NCBI GenBank assembly: GCA_045110575.1 | Contig: JBGCGF010000023.1 | Span: 51,202 to 115,201, forward strand | DNA length: 64,000 nt | Direction of reading: 5' to 3' | Source of the DNA: CALDTK01 sp045110575 | GTDB taxonomy: Bacteria; Bacteroidota; Bacteroidia; Chitinophagales; Saprospiraceae | Shown here: one piece after another, positions 8,365-16,690 of the stretch | Layout of the letters: every line of letters starts with the position of its first letter | How positions within the stretch are numbered: the stretch's first letter is position 1 | Translations under genes and position numbers: made by a program | Notes under the pieces: generated by a model | Database searches by the model: none | Told to the model about the DNA's origin: nothing | Seen by the model: the letters and a program-made list of their open reading frames with translations, nothing else

Positions 8365-10194
8365 ATGCTACTTCGCTTACTCCTATTATCTGCATTTGCT
8401 CTCGTTGTTACTCCTTCCGCTTTCTCGCAGTGTCCTAACCTTGTTTGGGCGGATGAATTTGACGGAAACACCCTCGACGCAAACAACTGGAGTTACCAGA
8501 TTGGCGACGGTTGTAGCATCAACCTTTGTGGATGGGGCAACAATGAGCTTCAGAGCTATCAGCAGGCTAACGCCGTTGTGGCTAACGGGGAGCTTCTTAT
8601 CACCGCTCGCAACGAGCGCAACGGAAACAGCAACTATACATCTGCCCGTATCCGTTCGATGGACAAGGTTGATTTCACCTACGGTCGCATAGAAGCCCGA
8701 ATCAAGCTGCCGAGCGGCGGTGGACTCTGGCCAGCATTCTGGATGCTCTCAACAGATGAGCCGTATGGATTTTGGCCTCAATCAGGAGAGATTGATATCA
8801 TGGAATGGGTCGGCAACCAAAAAGCTAAGGTTCACGGTACACTCCATTATGGTCAGCCTTCACCCAACAACTCTCAAACAGGGGCGACGATAAGTTCGCT
8901 TGATGGAGACTACGGTAACGAATACCATGTCTATGCTGTCGAATGGGAATCAGATGTCATTCGCTGGTACATCGACGACTACCTATACAGCACCAAGACA
9001 CGAGCAGACCTTTCACCGCAACGCTGGCCATTTGATCATGATTTCCACCTTTTGCTCAACATGGCCGTTGGCGGAAACTTTGGCGGGTCCGTAACTCCGG
9101 GAATATTCCCTGCAACGATGAACGTTGACTATGTGAGGCTATATGATGGCAACAGACCGTTCATCATCGGAGATCGCTTTCTCACAGACTCAGGTCGCAG
9201 AGGGCAATACAGCGTCGGTAATGTAGACGCAGGCACGTCGGTTACTTGGTCAGGACCAAGTGGTGTGTCGATCCTTAGCGGACAAGGCACAACAACGGCC
9301 GAAGTACAATGGATAAGCGAAGGAGGATTCCTGACGGCAACGATTGAAACCCCTTGTGGCGATCAAATCCTCAACATTGAGATCGCACCAGGCGTCTTTC
9401 CGTCTGAAAGCTTAGAGAACTTTGATGCAGTAGGACTAGCTACGCTGAGTTTCAGCTCGGGGGTTTTGACGGAAGTCCAAAACCCAGCGCCAAATGCTGT
9501 AAACTCAACGGCGATCGTCGGTCGCTACGCCCGTGACAACAGCAGTCCATATGATGTCCTCGTCTACGATGTTGCATCAGTACTAGGTGACGTAGACGCT
9601 TATGTCACTAGCGAAAAGCAGTTGTTCATTGATGTCTATACCAATGCTCCGGTAGGTACAGAAATACTGGTTCAACTCGAAACGAACGCTGCAAGAACCT
9701 CGGATTACCCAACGGGACGACATAGTCGTTACCAGAGTTTCACCACTGAGCGTGGACAGTGGCATCGGTTAGCCTTGAAGTTCTTGGACAGGCCAGACGC
9801 CAATGCTAGTTCAACAGGCATTGTTCAGATTCCTATTCTGTTCGCGCCGGGCAGCGGTTCTGGAGAAACGTTCTTTTTCGACAACTTCGACATTTATGAA
9901 GAATCGAATACAGTGAGCACAAGCGCTGTACTGGCTAATGGATATGATCTTTCTGTCGCTCAGAATCCAGTAGGAGATATGACCAACGTCTATATTTCGC
10001 TAGCGCAAACAGCATCGACAGAACTTGTCTTAACGAACAATGTTGGGCAAGTAATTCAGTCCCAAAACTTAGGCATCCGTACTCCTGGACAACATGAGAT
10101 AGCAGTAAATACAGCGAACCTTACTACAGGAATCTATGCGCTGACGCTACGTGCCGAAGGAGAAGCCGTTAAGTCTATCACTATCGCGAAATAG
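8365..10194 (+). CDS. Secreted GH16 beta-glucanase (laminarinase-like) with T9SS sorting domain
   Basis: 609-residue extracellular glycoside hydrolase. Signal peptide MLLRLLLLSAFALVVTPSAFSQ. The GH16 domain spans residues about 25-262: WADEFDG, WGNNELQ, the active site GEIDIMEW (E142 nucleophile, D144, E147 acid/base by family precedent), and DYVRLYD at the end. The lack of a bulky insertion before the active site fits bacterial beta-1,3(4)-glucanases. Residues about 265-345 look like a PKD/Ig-like spacer, 350-530 a beta-sandwich module ending FFDNFDIYEE (CBM-like), and the last ~75 residues a T9SS type A domain. With the GH144-like neighbour it suggests a beta-glucan-degrading secretome, although no SusC/SusD pair is present. 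Substrate (laminarin or mixed-linkage glucan) is inferred. Confidence 0.93.
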   Translation: MLLRLLLLSAFALVVTPSAFSQCPNLVWADEFDGNTLDANNWSYQIGDGCSINLCGWGNNELQSYQQANAVVANGELLITARNERNGNSNYTSARIRSMDKVDFTYGRIEARIKLPSGGGLWPAFWMLSTDEPYGFWPQSGEIDIMEWVGNQKAKVHGTLHYGQPSPNNSQTGATISSLDGDYGNEYHVYAVEWESDVIRWYIDDYLYSTKTRADLSPQRWPFDHDFHLLLNMAVGGNFGGSVTPGIFPATMNVDYVRLYDGNRPFIIGDRFLTDSGRRGQYSVGNVDAGTSVTWSGPSGVSILSGQGTTTAEVQWISEGGFLTATIETPCGDQILNIEIAPGVFPSESLENFDAVGLATLSFSSGVLTEVQNPAPNAVNSTAIVGRYARDNSSPYDVLVYDVASVLGDVDAYVTSEKQLFIDVYTNAPVGTEILVQLETNAARTSDYPTGRHSRYQSFTTERGQWHRLALKFLDRPDANASSTGIVQIPILFAPGSGSGETFFFDNFDIYEESNTVSTSAVLANGYDLSVAQNPVGDMTNVYISLAQTASTELVLTNNVGQVIQSQNLGIRTPGQHEIAVNTANLTTGIYALTLRAEGEAVKSITIAK

Positions 10195-10309
10195 TCTTGG
10201 GAGACCGAGTTAGTCCTTTAAACACCTTTACGCTTTTTAGACTAACCCTGTCCTGTTACTCGCTAAAGAATAGCAGGAGTGGGCATGAAATCTTACCTTG
10301 TCTGTTGCG

Positions 10310-12226
10310 ATGAGGTTTCGACTACTTCTAATTTCCAGTTTCCTTCTTGCTGCGCTTTGCGCAACTGGCCAGACGTTTGACTACTCGAAGCTTGTAGACT
10401 CGATCGTGGCCGTTACCCCTCAGATGCCGTTTGAGGATTTGCGACCAATAACGCGCCGAATGAGGCGTGACAGTTCTGCGCTTGAATTGCTCAGGGTAAC
10501 CGCCCAGAAAGAAGGAAATTGCACAGCCGAAAGCTTCGCCAATGACCTATTAGGCAAGTTCAAGCGAAATGCATCCAGCTTTGATGCAGCGCTCGTTTAT
10601 CACGACGAGGCCGTTAGGGTAGCCATTGAGTGCCGTGATACTACGATGATCTCTACGGCACACAATGGCCGTGGAGTTGTATTCCGACGCCAAGACATGG
10701 TGGCAGAGGCCATGGATGCGCACATCACCGCTTTGGAGATTGGCGAACGCGTCTCTAATCCTTCGAAAGGGCTGAGGTATGCAACATCAGTTGCGCTCAA
10801 CTCTCTTGGCAACATCTACCTCGCCATGGAGCGCTGGGACGATGCCGAGCGTGAATTTTTGCGCTCCATGACCATGCAAGACAGCCTTGAAAACCCGCTT
10901 GGCGTAGCGATCAACAACCAGAACCTAGGCTATGTCGCGGTAGAGCGTAACCAACTAGACAAGGCTTTAAAGTATTTCGAACAATCACTCAGTATCAACG
11001 AGGAAATCGATTCTGATTTCGGTCGCGTACTCGCTTACATCGCCATTGCTGATACATACGCGAAGTTGGATCGAGCCGATGAAGGTCTGAGTGTTATGAA
11101 CCGCGTCTTACCTATCGTTCATGAAATCGGTGATCCATACCATACTGCACAAGCAGCAATTGTGATGGGTAGTGTGCTACAGAAATTAGATCGACTTCCC
11201 GAGGCGCAAACGTATTTCAGACAAGGTATGGAGCTCGCCATTGAGCACGACTTTAAATCGCATCAAGTAGACCTCTTTGAACAATTAGGTCAGATCGATA
11301 GTCTACAAGGAAATTTTGAAGCTGCCCTCACAAACTTCCATCGTGGACGTAAGCTTGAACGCGAGTTTTTTGGACAGAAGAATCAGCGTTATGTGGGTGG
11401 CCTTTCGGCAAAACTTGAAACCGCCCGCCAGCGCGCTGAAATACAACGACTTGCTCAGGAAAACGAACTTTTCAAGGAGCGTTCACGCCGCACACAAATT
11501 TTACTCTTCTCTATTTTTGCCGGCGTCCTTTTCTTGATCGGACTGTTCATCGTGCTGAGTCGACAACGAAAAATAATCTACGATCGAGACCTTGCGCACT
11601 TAGAGCAGCAGCGTCTTGCGAGCCAAATGAATCCGCATTTCCTTTTTAATGCATTGAATTCTATCAAAGCGTTCCTAATTGACAATGAACGAGATTCTGC
11701 CATAAGTTATCTCGACACCTTCGCACAACTTGTACGACGCATTCTACAATCCAGCATTGATGAAACCGTATCTCTAGCTGAAGAGCTCGAAAATTGCAAA
11801 CTCTATGTGCGAATTGAAAATGCTCGACTCAACAACGAAGTAGACTTCAACCTAAATGTCGACCCAAGCCTTGACCTAGAGGGCGTACAGGTGCCACCAC
11901 TACTGCTCCAGCCGTTTTTAGAGAATGCGTTTTGGCATGGCCTCCAATCCAAAGAAGGCCAAAAGCAGCTTGACCTTATCATTGAAAACGCTTCTGACGG
12001 ATCTGCTCGAATCCGGATTCTAGACAATGGAATAGGCAGATTTGCTGCAGAGAAATCGAAAGAACATCGCGTACGCAAGCGCAAGAGCATTGGTGTAGAC
12101 ATTACCAGAAAGCGCCTGGACTATTATGCCAAGCAAGCAGGCAAAAATGCTTCTTTTAAAACGTTCGACCTTATAGCTCCCGATGGCGAAGCACTGGGTA
12201 CAGAGGTTATCGTAGAGCTGGGTTAG
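10310..12226 (+). CDS. TPR-containing LytS-family sensor histidine kinase
   Basis: 638-residue two-component sensor. Start chosen at ATG 10310 because it begins a signal peptide (MRFRLLLISSFLLAALCATGQ); an in-frame TTG lies 12 bp upstream. Residues about 45-370 are TPR repeats in the periplasm (e.g. ALNSLGNIYLAMERWDDAEREF, INNQNLGYVAVERNQLDKALKYFEQSL). A transmembrane helix (ILLFSIFAGVLFLIGLFIVL) follows near residue 400, then a short coiled coil and a His_kinase domain (PF06580) with the phosphorylated His in QMNPHFLFNALNS, and a C-terminal ATPase (QPFLENAFWHGL, LDNGIGR). Such kinases normally pair with a LytTR response regulator; none is adjacent, the next gene being convergent 9 bp away. 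Signal sensed unknown. Confidence 0.92.
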   Translation: MRFRLLLISSFLLAALCATGQTFDYSKLVDSIVAVTPQMPFEDLRPITRRMRRDSSALELLRVTAQKEGNCTAESFANDLLGKFKRNASSFDAALVYHDEAVRVAIECRDTTMISTAHNGRGVVFRRQDMVAEAMDAHITALEIGERVSNPSKGLRYATSVALNSLGNIYLAMERWDDAEREFLRSMTMQDSLENPLGVAINNQNLGYVAVERNQLDKALKYFEQSLSINEEIDSDFGRVLAYIAIADTYAKLDRADEGLSVMNRVLPIVHEIGDPYHTAQAAIVMGSVLQKLDRLPEAQTYFRQGMELAIEHDFKSHQVDLFEQLGQIDSLQGNFEAALTNFHRGRKLEREFFGQKNQRYVGGLSAKLETARQRAEIQRLAQENELFKERSRRTQILLFSIFAGVLFLIGLFIVLSRQRKIIYDRDLAHLEQQRLASQMNPHFLFNALNSIKAFLIDNERDSAISYLDTFAQLVRRILQSSIDETVSLAEELENCKLYVRIENARLNNEVDFNLNVDPSLDLEGVQVPPLLLQPFLENAFWHGLQSKEGQKQLDLIIENASDGSARIRILDNGIGRFAAEKSKEHRVRKRKSIGVDITRKRLDYYAKQAGKNASFKTFDLIAPDGEALGTEVIVELG

Positions 12227-12235
12227 CGCTGAGAC

Positions 12236-13216
12236 CTATCGACCGCCACCCATTGCGATGCGCATACGTTCTTGATGGGCCCAGTCGCGCCAACTAGCAA
12301 TTTTATCTTCTATTTCTCCTGGACTCCCTACGTCTAACATTTTAAGATTCAAACTAACCTGCCCTCTGGAGGCTGTTGAGAGCAGGAGCCACTCATCATC
12401 GGAATCATCTTCCATAAGGACATTTCGAAAAGTTACATTCACAACATCTCTCCAGGCTAATTCTACCAAGCCTTCAGGAAACAAAATACTTACGCCCTTT
12501 TCTCCTACTTGAAGTATTTTCTTTTTCTGATTATAATTTGAGAAATGTTTCCAATGATGACTATACAGATAATATAGTCCATAGGCGATAAACACCCATC
12601 CCAAATAGGATAACGACATAAAGTACCAGAAAAAAATAAACCCAACAACACCCCATAGGCTCCTTAGCATACCCAACACTAATTTCCGCCCAGAAACGTA
12701 ATATGTGCCCGAAGAACTTGGTTTATTAAGTTGTTGAATTGAAGCTGGAACAACGGTCGAAACAACATTCGATCGCTCATAAATAGCTGAAGGTTCCTTT
12801 GGTGTTTCACTAAACTTAAAGCTTTGCACGCCTTGAACTAAACCATCCTTATACAAACGCTCTAATTCAAACTTCTCCAACTTGGCTGGACCAAAATGCG
12901 GATACGTTGATGCATCAGGAAGATCGATGATATGGTTGGCTTGAGCATCGATCATAAGATCTCGATGCTCAGCGAGTGAAGTTTTCCGAAAGGCAGACAA
13001 CATCCATTTACCTCCTACTACACCTCGAACTCTGAGCGCAACATATGCTCCAAGTAGAAAGCTTGGGAAAACAGAGAACCCAAAAGGAATACCGAGTAAC
13101 TCCTCTCCCAATCCTGTCACTGCAACGAGTGCGGCCACTCCTGATAAAATAGCGACGCCAAACGTATATAATACGCCACTATTAATCAACCTTACTCTTG
13201 CTGCGGCCTTACTCAT
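12236..13216 (-). CDS. Uncharacterised membrane protein with possible PH-like domain
   Basis: 326 residues, not recognised as a named family. Two hydrophobic blocks are visible: residues about 12-62 (a hairpin, TFGVAILSGVAALVAVTGLG ... FSVFPSFLLGAYVAL) and about 178-222 (LGMLRSLWGVVGFIFFWYFM ... WVFIAYGLYYLY). The C-terminal region after residue 235 has the pattern GVSILFPEGLVELAWRDV...VTFRN....DDEWLLL, which resembles the bacterial PH/YcxB-like fold (inference). AT-richer than its neighbours. Convergent with the histidine kinase and divergent from mnmG. Confidence 0.7.
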   Translation of the reverse strand: MSKAAARVRLINSGVLYTFGVAILSGVAALVAVTGLGEELLGIPFGFSVFPSFLLGAYVALRVRGVVGGKWMLSAFRKTSLAEHRDLMIDAQANHIIDLPDASTYPHFGPAKLEKFELERLYKDGLVQGVQSFKFSETPKEPSAIYERSNVVSTVVPASIQQLNKPSSSGTYYVSGRKLVLGMLRSLWGVVGFIFFWYFMSLSYLGWVFIAYGLYYLYSHHWKHFSNYNQKKKILQVGEKGVSILFPEGLVELAWRDVVNVTFRNVLMEDDSDDEWLLLSTASRGQVSLNLKMLDVGSPGEIEDKIASWRDWAHQERMRIAMGGGR

Positions 13217-13318
13217 ATCGATCTACTATATCTGAAAGAAGACTTACTATCCTCTTCTGATTGTCAAAGATAGTTCGCTCTTATCAGCAAGACTAGGTAC
13301 GCTAGTCACTCAACGCGT

Positions 13319-13326
13319 ACTTTTGC
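13319..13326 (+). promoter_or_regulatory. Candidate -7 element directly before mnmG
   Basis: TACTTTTG matches the Bacteroidota -7 consensus TAnnTTTG exactly and ends 3 bases before the mnmG ATG. If used, transcription would begin at or just inside the start codon, giving a leaderless message. No clear TTTG sits 19-21 bases upstream. Confidence 0.4.
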
Positions 13327-13329
13327 ACC

Positions 13330-15192
13330 ATGTTTCCTACTTACGATGTCATAGTGGTTGGCGCTGGCCATGCCGGTTGCGAAGCTGCGGTAGCCGCAGC
13401 CAACCTCGGTTCACGCGTGCTTCTTGCAACGATGAACATGCAGACCATCGCACAGATGAGCTGCAATCCAGCCATGGGTGGCGTCGCTAAAGGACAGATC
13501 GTACGCGAGATCGATGCACTCGGAGGGTACTCTGGGATCATCTCAGACAAGACTGCCATCCAGTTTCGGATGCTCAACAAGTCGAAAGGCCCTGCCATGT
13601 GGAGCCCTCGCGTACAAAGCGATCGCCACGAGTTCGCAGCGCTATGGCGCCAAAAGCTCGAAGCACACCCACTCATCGATTTCTGGCAGGAAATGGTGAC
13701 AGGGCTTGTCGTAAAAGACAAGCGCGTCAAGGGTATTCACACTAGCCTCGGCTTGGAGATACTCGGACGTAGCGTCATACTTACCAATGGCACCTTCCTC
13801 AACGGACTCATCCACATCGGAATGAAGAACTTTGGCGGAGGTCGTGCCGGTGAACGTGCAGCCACCGGACTTACCGGTCAGCTATTAGACCTCGGCTTTG
13901 AGTCTGGTCGAATGAAGACGGGAACTCCACCACGTATCGATGGTCGTTCTATCGATTGGGATGCCCTCGAAAGACAGCCTGGCGATGAAACGCCGGGTCG
14001 ATTTAGCTACACGGAGACCCCTCCGATTAGCAACCAAATCCCATGTCACATCGCGTTTACCAGCGCGGAAGTACACGAGACGCTCAAAGAAGGTTTCGAT
14101 CGCTCTCCGATGTTCAATGGCCGTATTCAAGGACTCGGTCCGCGGTACTGCCCTAGTATCGAGGATAAGATTGATCGTTTCGCAGATCGTGATCGTCACC
14201 AACTCTTTGTTGAGCCAGAAGGTCGCAACACCTGCGAAGTATACCTCAACGGTTTCTCGAGCTCGCTTCCTGAGGACATTCAATACAAGGCGCTTCGCAA
14301 GATTCGCGGCTTTGAAAATGCCAAGATGTTCCGTCCTGGTTATGCCATTGAGTACGACTTCTTCCAGCCGACACAGCTGCGCAGAACACTCGAGACCAAG
14401 CTCATTGACGGACTGTATTTCGCAGGTCAAATCAACGGTACGACTGGTTACGAAGAAGCAGGCTGTCAAGGAATGATGGCGGGCATCAACGCTCACCAAG
14501 CAATCAATGAATTAGATCCTTTCGTGCTTACCCGCGCGGAGGCTTATATCGGTGTACTTATCGATGACCTCGTTAACAAAGGCACCAACGAGCCGTACCG
14601 CATGTTTACCAGCCGGGCCGAGTATCGCATTTTGCTCCGTCAGGATAATGCAGATATCAGGCTTACGCCAAAAGCAGCTGCACTCGGTATGGACGTCGCT
14701 GAGCGTATGGTACGTGTTGAGGAGAAGAAAGCTGGTGTCAAGGCCATTGAGCTTTCGCTAAAACAGCACCCCGTAGAGCCAGCCGAAGTCAATACAGCGC
14801 TTGAAAAAGTGGGCTCGCAGCCAATCTCTGAAAAGACGCGTGCCGGACTCTTACTCGCTCGACCTCATGTTTCGATGGAGCTACTTACCAAAACGCTTCC
14901 TGCATTGGAAGAGGCGGTTAGTGGATTCGATGAAGAAACGCGTCAGCTCGCCGAGACAAGCCTCAAGTATGCAGGCTACATAGAGCGTGAGCAAGCACTG
15001 GTCGACAAGATGATTCGCCTTGAAGGTGTTCGTATCAATGATTCGTTTGACTTCAACGCAGTAAACAGCCTAAGCAAAGAAGCGAAGCAGAAACTAAGTG
15101 AATTGCGCCCAGAAACAGTTGGCCAAGCCAGTCGCATCTCAGGCATTACGCCTGCTGATGTGAGTGTATTGCTAGTGTGGTTGGGCAGGTAG
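13330..15192 (+). CDS. mnmG: tRNA uridine-5-carboxymethylaminomethyl modification enzyme MnmG
   Basis: FAD-dependent subunit (GidA) that, with the GTPase MnmE, places carboxymethylaminomethyl on U34 of certain tRNAs in the cytoplasm. 620 residues, the normal length. The N-terminal dinucleotide-binding motif VGAGHAGCEAA is at residues 9-19. Other family signatures: CNPAMGGVAKGQIVREIDALGG, MLNKSKGPAMWSPRVQSDR, LTNGTFLNGLIHIG, GRMKTGTPPRID, RYCPSIEDKI, FAGQINGTTGYEEAGCQGMMAGINA, EPYRMFTSRAEYRILLRQDNAD, and the C-terminal helical domain that contacts MnmE. mnmE is not in the window. Contains one variant copy of the dispersed repeat (14751-14764). Confidence 0.98.
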   Translation: MFPTYDVIVVGAGHAGCEAAVAAANLGSRVLLATMNMQTIAQMSCNPAMGGVAKGQIVREIDALGGYSGIISDKTAIQFRMLNKSKGPAMWSPRVQSDRHEFAALWRQKLEAHPLIDFWQEMVTGLVVKDKRVKGIHTSLGLEILGRSVILTNGTFLNGLIHIGMKNFGGGRAGERAATGLTGQLLDLGFESGRMKTGTPPRIDGRSIDWDALERQPGDETPGRFSYTETPPISNQIPCHIAFTSAEVHETLKEGFDRSPMFNGRIQGLGPRYCPSIEDKIDRFADRDRHQLFVEPEGRNTCEVYLNGFSSSLPEDIQYKALRKIRGFENAKMFRPGYAIEYDFFQPTQLRRTLETKLIDGLYFAGQINGTTGYEEAGCQGMMAGINAHQAINELDPFVLTRAEAYIGVLIDDLVNKGTNEPYRMFTSRAEYRILLRQDNADIRLTPKAAALGMDVAERMVRVEEKKAGVKAIELSLKQHPVEPAEVNTALEKVGSQPISEKTRAGLLLARPHVSMELLTKTLPALEEAVSGFDEETRQLAETSLKYAGYIEREQALVDKMIRLEGVRINDSFDFNAVNSLSKEAKQKLSELRPETVGQASRISGITPADVSVLLVWLGR

Positions 15193-15207
15193 GCAAGCAA
15201 GCTTGCC
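15192..15207. terminator. Short hairpin after mnmG
   Basis: GGCAAGC-AA-GCTTGCC, a perfect 7-bp stem starting at the mnmG stop codon. No T tract, so terminator activity is uncertain. The rest of the gap to 15314 is featureless. Confidence 0.4.
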
Positions 15208-15314
15208 AGTACTTTAGATTTGAGATATGAGACCGCTGCGCTGCAGGATATGATACAGGAGCGCCTTTGCGCGTTGGTTAAAAATTACGCTACCCGCCAA
15301 TGCCAATAGAGGCC

Positions 15315-15716
15315 TCAATACGACACCCGCCCGCGCCCACTCTTCACCTCTCCCCTGCGCTTCTTTCCATCCAAACGTCTGCGTTTAGATGCGTTGGTAG
15401 GCTTGGTTTTACGCCGGAGTTTTTCCTTTTTCAAGGCCTCTTTGAGCGTATCATAAAACCGTTTGGTAACGATCTCTCGGTTGCGACTCTGCGAACGAGT
15501 ACTGTGATCCGTAAGGATAAATTCGTCCTCTGTAGTGAGTCGTGATTCTAGTTTTGCCGAAAGGCGAATTTTCTGCTGCTCTGAAAAAGACGTAGTCTCT
15601 GAAAGACTCCAACGAAGCTCAACCTTGGTCGATGTCTTGTTGACATGCTGCCCACCCGGACCGCTGCCACGTACGGCACGGTAACTAAGTTCGGAAGTGA
15701 GATCGGGCAGTTTCAT
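15315..15716 (-). CDS. arfB: Peptidyl-tRNA hydrolase ArfB-like ribosome-rescue factor
   Basis: 133-residue class I release-factor-like protein without a codon-recognition domain. The catalytic GGQ lies in RGSGPGGQHVNKTSTKVELRW (residues 17-37), and the C-terminus is a basic tail (KKEKLRRKTKPTNASKRRRLDGKKRRGEVKSGRG) of the kind ArfB/YaeJ inserts in the mRNA channel of stalled ribosomes. The family releases the nascent chain from non-stop complexes. Length agrees with ArfB (about 140). Contains a GTTTTGCCGAAAGG repeat variant (15551-15564). Convergent with mnmG. Confidence 0.92.
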   Translation of the reverse strand: MKLPDLTSELSYRAVRGSGPGGQHVNKTSTKVELRWSLSETTSFSEQQKIRLSAKLESRLTTEDEFILTDHSTRSQSRNREIVTKRFYDTLKEALKKEKLRRKTKPTNASKRRRLDGKKRRGEVKSGRGRVSY

Positions 15717-15769
15717 AACACAGACAAAGGTAGGAGTACAGATATATCCAATTCTGGTAGTTTTAGGAC

Positions 15770-16669
15770 ATGGAACTCCGATTCATTCTTTGTGCACTCT
15801 GTTCGCTACTACTTGCTAGCTCAGGTTACGCGCAGGCTACTCCCCAGGCTGCGATTTCTGAGTTGTTCAATGCCATGCGCGACTCCGACTCAACGCGCAT
15901 GCTACGAGTAATGCACCCAAATGCGACCCTTTCGTCGCTAAGTCGTCAAGCAGGCAAGGTGACTGTTGGTACGGTTCCTACAAACAATTTCCTCAGCGGT
16001 ATCGCTAGCATGGAGAAAGGAATGGCCAACGAACAAATTGGACGAATGGACGTCCGCATTGATGGAGACCTTGCTCAAGCATGGGTTCCCTACAGCTTCT
16101 ACCTCGGTGACATTTTCAGTCACTGCGGCACAAATGCCTTCACGCTTGTGAAGGACCAGTATGACCGCTGGCAAATCCTTTCGATCATTGATACACGCCG
16201 CAAAGACGATTGTGCTACAATGTCCGATAGCCTCACCATTGCAGGACTTGACAGCCTCATGGACGAGTGGCACCATGCTGCTGCCACTGCAGATGAAGAC
16301 GTCTTCTTCGGCACCATGAGCCAGGACGGCATCTACCTCGGCACTGATGCTACCGAACGCTGGCTAAGAGACTCCATGGCCGTTTGGGCTGATCCATACT
16401 TCCAAAAGGATGTTGCCTGGGCCTTCACTCCAAAAGAGCGTCACTGGTATTTCAGTGATGATGGCCAAACAGCTTGGTTTGAAGAGCACCTTGAATCTTG
16501 GATGGGCGTCGTTCGTGGATCTGGTGTCCTTTCCCTTCAACACGTTCAGGGAAAGCAGTCAAGTGTCCACACATGGAAACTACGTCACTACAACCTAGCA
16601 ATGGCTGTCCCTAACGAGAAAATGGATGCGGTGAGAATCGCGATTGACCCAACAGCTAAGAAGCGCTAA
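15770..16669 (+). CDS. Exported protein with two NTF2/SnoaL-like domains
   Basis: 299 residues with a signal peptide (MELRFILCALCSLLLASSGYAQ), so periplasmic or outer-surface. Two similar cone-fold (NTF2-like) halves can be seen: residues about 25-150 (ISELFNAMRDSDSTRMLRVMHPNATL ... AQAWVPYSFYLGDIFSHCGTNAFTLVKDQYDRWQILSIIDTR) and about 165-295 (MDEWHHAAATADEDVFFGTMSQDGIYLGTDATERW ... WFEEHLESWMGVVRGSGVLSLQHV...WKLRHYNLAMAVPNEK). The second matches the SnoaL_3 type found widely in Bacteroidota. No ligand or reaction can be named. Divergent from arfB, 53 bp apart. Confidence 0.75.
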   Translation: MELRFILCALCSLLLASSGYAQATPQAAISELFNAMRDSDSTRMLRVMHPNATLSSLSRQAGKVTVGTVPTNNFLSGIASMEKGMANEQIGRMDVRIDGDLAQAWVPYSFYLGDIFSHCGTNAFTLVKDQYDRWQILSIIDTRRKDDCATMSDSLTIAGLDSLMDEWHHAAATADEDVFFGTMSQDGIYLGTDATERWLRDSMAVWADPYFQKDVAWAFTPKERHWYFSDDGQTAWFEEHLESWMGVVRGSGVLSLQHVQGKQSSVHTWKLRHYNLAMAVPNEKMDAVRIAIDPTAKKR

Positions 16670-16690
16670 GAGCGTGTCTAAGCCTAACTG

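Noticed and set aside
13885..14499. 204-codon open frame on the minus strand inside mnmG
   Set aside because: Fully antisense to a certain gene, no recognisable domain, composition follows the mnmG codon pattern. The same holds for 332-835, 4809-5384, 40970-41488 and 42466-43065.
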